35,093 nt of DNA from Bacteroidales bacterium UBA1077 (GTDB lineage Bacteria; Bacteroidota; Bacteroidia; Bacteroidales; UBA932). A model generated the notes under the pieces. It did not search any database and was not told the DNA's origin. It saw nothing but the letters and a program-made list of their open reading frames with translations. Made by a program: the position numbers and the translations under genes. Positions within the stretch are counted from its first letter, which is position 1, and the number at the start of each line of letters is the position of its first letter. Of this stretch, positions 30,936 to 35,093 are shown in pieces. The stretch lies in NCBI GenBank assembly GCA_002314195.1, contig DCCQ01000093.1, positions 1 through 35,093 of the forward strand, in the 5' to 3' direction.

Positions 30936-32293
30936 ACACTCTTTTTGACAAAATCTGGGACAGCCACATCGTGTCCATCATCGATGGCGGTCCCACGCAG
31001 CTCTACATTGACAGGCTCTACTGTCACGAAGTGACGAGCCCGCAGGCCTTTGATGGTATTAGGACGCGTGGCTGCGGCATCATGCGACCGGAGAGGATAT
31101 TCTGCATGCCGGACCATGATATTCCTACAAAAGGTTCAGCATTCGCTGATGAGATTTGCCGCTGCCAGGTGGAGACACTTGAGCGCAACGCGTCCGAGTT
31201 CGGCCTTGTGCATTACCCTATGATGAGTCCTGACAACGGGATCGTCCATGTCGTTGGTCCTGAGAAAGGTCTGTCCTTGCCGGGAATGACCATTGTCTGT
31301 GGAGACTCGCACACTTCCACCCACGGCGCTGTCGGAGCTGTGGCGTTCGGCATAGGCACAAGCGAGGTCGAGATGGTCCTCGCCACAGAGTGCATCCTTC
31401 AGCAGAAACCTAAGTCCATGAGAATAAGGGTAGAAGGGGAACTCGGAAAAGGCGTGACTGCCAAGGATGTGGCTCTCTGCCTTATGATGAAGCTCACGAC
31501 TTCCGGCGCCACGGGGTATTTCATTGAATATGCCGGCTCGGCGATCCGTGGTCTTTCAATGGAAGGCCGCCTGACTCTTTGCAACCTGTCGATCGAGATG
31601 GGGGCCAGAGGCGGTTTCGTCGCCCCGGACGAGACCACGTTCGCCTACCTCAAAGGCCGCGAGTTCTCACCGAAAGGAGATGCTTGGGACAAGGCCGTTG
31701 AATATTGGAGGACCCTTCGTAGTGGGGAGGATGCGGTTTTTGACAAGGAATATGTTTTCGATGCCTCTGACATCAGTCCGATGATCACCTACGGCACCAA
31801 TCCGGGAATGGGAATGCCGGTGGACGGAGTCATTCCTGCAGGAACGGCCCAGCGCGCGCTGGACTACATGGGACTCTCCGAAGGTGAGAGACTTCTTGGC
31901 CATAAGGTTGATTATGTGTTCCTTGGGGCCTGCACGAACGGAAGAATCGAGGATTTCCGCGAGTTCGCCTCCATCGTGAAAGGTCGCGGGAAGGCGGACG
32001 GGGTCACAGCATGGCTTGTGCCAGGATCTTGGGCGGTGCGTCGCCAGATAGAGGAGGAAGGGCTTGACAGGATTCTGGAGGAGGCTGGTTTTGAGATCCG
32101 CCAGCCTGGATGCTCGGCTTGCCTTGCGATGAACGCGGACAGAATCCCGGCTGGTAAATACGCGGTCTCTACGAGCAACCGTAACTTTGAGGGCCGACAA
32201 GGTCCCGGCGCCCGTACAATGCTTGCAAGTCCTCTGACAGCCGCCGCTGCCGCGGTGACAGGATGTGTCACAGATCCAAGAGAATTGATATGA
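30932..32293 (+). CDS. leuC: 3-isopropylmalate dehydratase, large subunit
   Basis: LeuC is the aconitase-like, [4Fe-4S]-containing subunit that isomerises 2- to 3-isopropylmalate together with LeuD. The 453-aa protein begins TLFDKIWDSHIV and shows LYIDRLYCHEVTSPQAFDGI, the substrate/cluster motif CGDSHTSTHGAVGAVAFGIG, then SEVEMVLATE, and the cluster cysteines in VFLGACTNGRIEDF and GCSACLAMN. The closing block ASTSNRNFEGRQGPGA-type (here VSTSNRNFEGRQGPGARTML) is typical. Size and order are normal. The TGA stop overlaps the leuD ATG. Confidence 0.96.
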   Translation: MNTLFDKIWDSHIVSIIDGGPTQLYIDRLYCHEVTSPQAFDGIRTRGCGIMRPERIFCMPDHDIPTKGSAFADEICRCQVETLERNASEFGLVHYPMMSPDNGIVHVVGPEKGLSLPGMTIVCGDSHTSTHGAVGAVAFGIGTSEVEMVLATECILQQKPKSMRIRVEGELGKGVTAKDVALCLMMKLTTSGATGYFIEYAGSAIRGLSMEGRLTLCNLSIEMGARGGFVAPDETTFAYLKGREFSPKGDAWDKAVEYWRTLRSGEDAVFDKEYVFDASDISPMITYGTNPGMGMPVDGVIPAGTAQRALDYMGLSEGERLLGHKVDYVFLGACTNGRIEDFREFASIVKGRGKADGVTAWLVPGSWAVRRQIEEEGLDRILEEAGFEIRQPGCSACLAMNADRIPAGKYAVSTSNRNFEGRQGPGARTMLASPLTAAAAAVTGCVTDPRELI

Positions 32294-32898
32294 AACAGAA
32301 ATTCAACATCATAGAAAGCAGTTGCATCCCTCTGCCGATAGAGAACATCGACACGGATCAGATTATCCCGGCCCGTTTTCTCAAGGCCACCTCAAGGGAT
32401 GAGAAATTTTTCGGAGAGAATCTTTTCCGTGACTGGAGATATTCCCCGGACGAGAGTCTTGTCAAGGACTTCGTTCTCAACGACCCACGCTACAGCGGGT
32501 GCATCCTCGTGGCCGGAGCGAACTTCGGTTCAGGCTCAAGCCGCGAGCATGCTGCCTGGGCGATAGCCGGCTATGGATTCAGGGCTGTGGTCTCCAGCTC
32601 ATTCGCGGACATCCATCGCAACAATGAACTCAACAGTTTCGTGTTACCGGTCCAGGTCAGCGAGGCCTTCCTCAAAAAGATCTTTGAGGCGATCTCCGCT
32701 GATCCGTCCGTGAAGCTGCGGATCGACCTTCCGTCCCAGAAGGTTACCCTTCTTTCGGATGGCAGCTCGGAGCGTTTCGAGATAAGCGCCTACAAGAAGT
32801 ACTGCCTTGAGAACGCTCTGGATGACATTGATTATCTGCTTGAACATAAAGACAAGATTGAAGAATATGAAACTGAACATAGCGAAATTGCCGGGTGA
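32290..32898 (+). CDS. leuD: 3-isopropylmalate dehydratase, small subunit
   Basis: LeuD supplies the swivelling domain of isopropylmalate isomerase. The 202-aa protein shows IPLPIENIDTDQIIPARFLK-like sequence near the start (here CIPLPIENIDTDQIIPARFL), the loop CILVAGANFGSGSSREHAAW, the core IAGYGFRAVVSSSFADIHRN and NELNSFVLPV. The ATG at 32290 overlaps the leuC stop; an in-frame GTG at 32263 would add nine unlikely residues. Its 3' end overlaps leuB by 32 bases in a different frame, a larger overlap than elsewhere in the cluster. Confidence 0.95.
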   Translation: MKQKFNIIESSCIPLPIENIDTDQIIPARFLKATSRDEKFFGENLFRDWRYSPDESLVKDFVLNDPRYSGCILVAGANFGSGSSREHAAWAIAGYGFRAVVSSSFADIHRNNELNSFVLPVQVSEAFLKKIFEAISADPSVKLRIDLPSQKVTLLSDGSSERFEISAYKKYCLENALDDIDYLLEHKDKIEEYETEHSEIAG

Positions 32899-33940
32899 CG
32901 GAGTCGGCCCGGAAGTGGTGGAACAGGCCGTGAAGGCCATGGATGCGGTCTGCAGGCGTTTCGGCCACGAAGTCGAGTACCGGTTCGCCTTGGTCGGAGC
33001 GTGCGCGATAGATGCTTGTGGCTCAGCCTTTCCTGAGGAGACCCTGAAAGTCTGCCTTGACAGTGATGCTGTCCTGTTCGGTGCCGTTGGTGATCCGAAA
33101 TACGACAATGATCCCACCGCGAAGGTCCGTCCGGAACAAGGGCTGCTTGCGATGCGCCGGGAACTTGGGCTTTATGCCAATCTAAGGCCGGTGGAGACTT
33201 TCCCTAGCCTGCTGGACAGATCTCCGCTCAGGCCGGAGATAGCCTCCAGGGCGGATTTCGTCTGTGTCAGGGAGTTGACGGGGGGCATGTATTTCGGTGA
33301 GAAGGGCCGCCTTGACGGTGGTGACACTGCCTATGACACCAACATCTACCATCGCTATGAGGTTGAGCGGATCCTTCGGAAGGCATATTCATTGGCAACG
33401 ATTCGCCGCAAGCATTTGACGGTGGTTGACAAAGCCAACGTTCTGGAGTCTTCGAGACTTTGGAGGCAGGTGGCGCAGGAGATGGCTTCGGAATATCCTG
33501 AAGTCCAGACTGACTATATGTATGTGGACAACGCTGCGATGAAACTTATCACCGATCCTCGCTTTTTCGATGTGCTTGTGACTGAGAACACTTTCGGGGA
33601 CATCCTGACTGATGAGGCCAGCTGCATCTCCGGTTCGATGGGTCTGCTTGCCTCCGCCTCGCTTGGGGAGCACACCGGTGTCTATGAGCCTATTCACGGC
33701 TCCTATCCTCAGGCGGCTGGGCGGAACATAGCCAATCCACTCGCCACGATCCTCTCCGCAGCGATGATGTTTGAGTATGCTTTCGGTTTGAAGCAGGAAG
33801 GTGCTGCCATCCGCAAGGCGGTCAGCGAAAGTATTGATCGTGGTTTCGTCACAGAGGATCTGGTTTCATCCGGAGCGCATCCTATGGGTACGTCAGAGGT
33901 AGGCGACAAAGTCGCTGATTTAATAGAGAATAATAATTAA
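32867..33940 (+). CDS. leuB: 3-isopropylmalate dehydrogenase
   Basis: LeuB oxidatively decarboxylates 3-isopropylmalate with NAD to 2-oxoisocaproate. The 357-aa protein starts KLNIAKLPGDGVGPEVVEQA at the ATG at 32867, inside the end of leuD. A longer in-frame start at 32807 was dismissed as lacking family sequence. It shows LRPVETFPSLLDRSPLRPEI-type substrate region, VRELTGGMYFG, HLTVVDKANVLESSRLWRQV, DYMYVDNAAMKLI, VTENTFGDILTDEASCISGS-type metal site and EPIHGSYPQAAGRNIANPLA for NAD binding. All are intact. Confidence 0.96.
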   Translation: MKLNIAKLPGDGVGPEVVEQAVKAMDAVCRRFGHEVEYRFALVGACAIDACGSAFPEETLKVCLDSDAVLFGAVGDPKYDNDPTAKVRPEQGLLAMRRELGLYANLRPVETFPSLLDRSPLRPEIASRADFVCVRELTGGMYFGEKGRLDGGDTAYDTNIYHRYEVERILRKAYSLATIRRKHLTVVDKANVLESSRLWRQVAQEMASEYPEVQTDYMYVDNAAMKLITDPRFFDVLVTENTFGDILTDEASCISGSMGLLASASLGEHTGVYEPIHGSYPQAAGRNIANPLATILSAAMMFEYAFGLKQEGAAIRKAVSESIDRGFVTEDLVSSGAHPMGTSEVGDKVADLIENNN

Positions 33941-33949
33941 CGAATTGAT

Positions 33950-34987
33950 ATGAACGAACTTGATTGGGGAAGCCTTGGCTTCAATTACAGAAAAACAAAT
34001 GCCATTGTCTATAGTCGTTTCAGAGACGGACAGTGGTCGGAACCGGAACTGACTGATGATTTCGATTTCCGTTTCAACGCCTTTGCCGGAGTGTTCCACT
34101 ATGGCAATTCTTGCTTTGAGGGCCTTAAGGCTTTCCGTGGCAAGGACGGAAAAGTCCGTATCTTCCGCCCGGACGAAAACGCTAAGCGTCTTCAAAGAAG
34201 CGCGGCCCGCCTTTCGATGGCGGCTCCGTCCGAGGAACTTTTCCTTAAGATGTGTCAGATGTGTGTGAAGGCCAATCTTGATTTTCTTCCTCCGTATGGG
34301 CATAATGCATCCATGTACCTTCGCCCTGTGCTCGAAGGCATTGACCCTCAGCTTAGCATCTGCTCCTCAAGCGAGGTGCTGTTCTCGGTAATGTGCGCCC
34401 CTGTCAGTACCTATGCCAAAGCTGGGGTGCTTACTCCAGTCTCCGCTGTCATCTCCCGCGACTTCGACAGGGCCGCTCCGAACGGCACCGGTTCCTACAA
34501 GATAGGTGCGAACTATGCGATGTCCCTCTATCCCTACAACATGGCTCATTCGCAAGGCTACACCGAGTTGCTGTTCCTCGATCCCGTCACCAAGACAAGG
34601 ATTGACGAATTCGGCTCGTCCAATTTCATCGGCATCAAGGGCAACACTTATGTGACTCCGCTTTCCGACAGCGTGCTCCCTTCCATCACCAACAAATCGC
34701 TCCGCACAATCGCCGAAGACCTCGGAATGAAGGTAGAGATAAGACCGATTCCTGTCGAGGAACTGGCTGAGTTCGATGAGGTCAACGCCTGTGGCACCGC
34801 AGTGGTGATCACCCCAATCCGTTCCATCGATGACAAACCGCTGCTTGAAGGCTCAGAGGTCTCCCGCACTTACACAATGCCATCTGGCTCCGAGTACGGA
34901 AAGTTGAGCCGCGCCCTCTATGACCGCATCCGCTCCATTCAGGACGGCCTCGTGGAGGACACCCACGGCTGGTGCGTCGAGCTGTAG
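33950..34987 (+). CDS. ilvE: Branched-chain amino acid aminotransferase
   Basis: IlvE transfers the amino group from glutamate to the 2-oxoacids of leucine, valine and isoleucine. The 345-aa class IV PLP enzyme shows HYGNSCFEGLKAFRGKDGKV, the segment MYLRPVLEGIDP, the PLP lysine Lys184 in GTGSYKIGANYAMS, the loop ELLFLDPVTKTRIDEFGSSN and the C-terminal VNACGTAVVITPIRSI. Length fits the bacterial branched-chain type. It is nine bases after leuB and ends the 12-gene run. It completes the leucine branch. Genes for the shared ilv steps (ilvBNCD) are not in the window. Glutamate from GdhA and PLP from PdxJ would be its cosubstrate and cofactor. Confidence 0.94.
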   Translation: MNELDWGSLGFNYRKTNAIVYSRFRDGQWSEPELTDDFDFRFNAFAGVFHYGNSCFEGLKAFRGKDGKVRIFRPDENAKRLQRSAARLSMAAPSEELFLKMCQMCVKANLDFLPPYGHNASMYLRPVLEGIDPQLSICSSSEVLFSVMCAPVSTYAKAGVLTPVSAVISRDFDRAAPNGTGSYKIGANYAMSLYPYNMAHSQGYTELLFLDPVTKTRIDEFGSSNFIGIKGNTYVTPLSDSVLPSITNKSLRTIAEDLGMKVEIRPIPVEELAEFDEVNACGTAVVITPIRSIDDKPLLEGSEVSRTYTMPSGSEYGKLSRALYDRIRSIQDGLVEDTHGWCVEL

Positions 34988-35025
34988 GGCGCGGTTCACA
35001 AGTCCGGTCACGTTATTTTTCAAGG

Positions 35026-35048
35026 TGTCGCTGTGACATTGTTTTTTT
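35026..35048 (+). terminator. Weak candidate terminator after ilvE
   Basis: TGTC/GACA arms with a 5-base loop (35026-35038) are followed closely by seven T residues at 35042-35048. A longer alternative pairs GTCAC at 35007-35011 with GTGAC at 35033-35037. The stem is short, so this is tentative. The rest of 34988-35093 shows no gene. Confidence 0.35.
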
Positions 35049-35093
35049 CGAGGGGTAGACTAAAAAGTATTAGAAGTTGTTTTGATTTGTTTG

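Noticed and set aside
1..35093. Phage, transposase, CRISPR, tRNA or restriction-modification genes
   Set aside because: None of the protein frames shows such motifs, and no clover-leaf or regularly spaced repeat array was seen.

Overview
This window reads as a chromosomal segment of a Bacteroidota bacterium, most likely a Bacteroidales gut-type organism of moderate GC. Several independent signs agree. The gene neighbourhoods bamD-rpoZ-recN and uppS-bamA-ompH are typical. Promoter boxes fit the Bacteroidota -7 consensus TAnnTTTG (TATATTTG, TACATTTG, TAAATTTG, TATTTTTG). Shine-Dalgarno sites are scarce, the omega subunit is the Bacteroides type, and the window carries a long-form HisG and fused HisIE. 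No phage, IS element, CRISPR array, tRNA or rRNA was seen.

Layout. (1) 1-2938 (+): bamD (5' end cut off by the window), rpoZ, recN. (2) 7205-2931 (-): pdxJ, an OmpH-like protein, a GT4 glycosyltransferase with a TTG start, and a LysM/periplasmic-binding-like lipid-free envelope protein whose end overlaps recN convergently. (3) 7299-12223 (+): nadK, uppS, bamA, ompH/skp, closed by an intrinsic terminator. Together these cover undecaprenyl phosphate synthesis and outer-membrane protein assembly. (4) 12355-16662 (+): korA-korB and gdhA, a 2-oxoglutarate node (ferredoxin-linked oxidation of 2-oxoacids plus glutamate formation), closed by a terminator. (5) 16676-22556 (+): a new promoter with a tandem dyad repeat, then a lipoprotein related to peptidase family M49 that has lost its zinc ligands, a DASS/SLC13 sodium-coupled carboxylate transporter, and two paralogous outer-membrane barrels. 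This looks like an uptake cassette. (6) 22590-34987 (+): a 12-gene amino-acid cluster hisG-hisD-hisCB-hisH-hisA-hisF-hisIE-leuA-leuC-leuD-leuB-ilvE, mostly with ATGA overlaps or tiny gaps.

The most interesting items are: a histidine-rich leader peptide with a matching terminator/antiterminator in front of hisG; a HisC-HisB fusion that lacks a histidinol-phosphatase domain; two copies of a short palindromic repeat inside coding sequence, one exactly at the HisC/HisB joint and one in the loop after the catalytic Asp130 of HisF, both read in the same frame; the catalytically degenerate M49 lipoprotein linked to a DASS transporter and two porins; and a strong excess of the hexamer GAATAT/ATATTC across the window in all reading frames.

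Start codons were chosen from family N-termini, promoter positions and overlaps with upstream stops. All functional names come from reading protein motifs by eye, with no database search.
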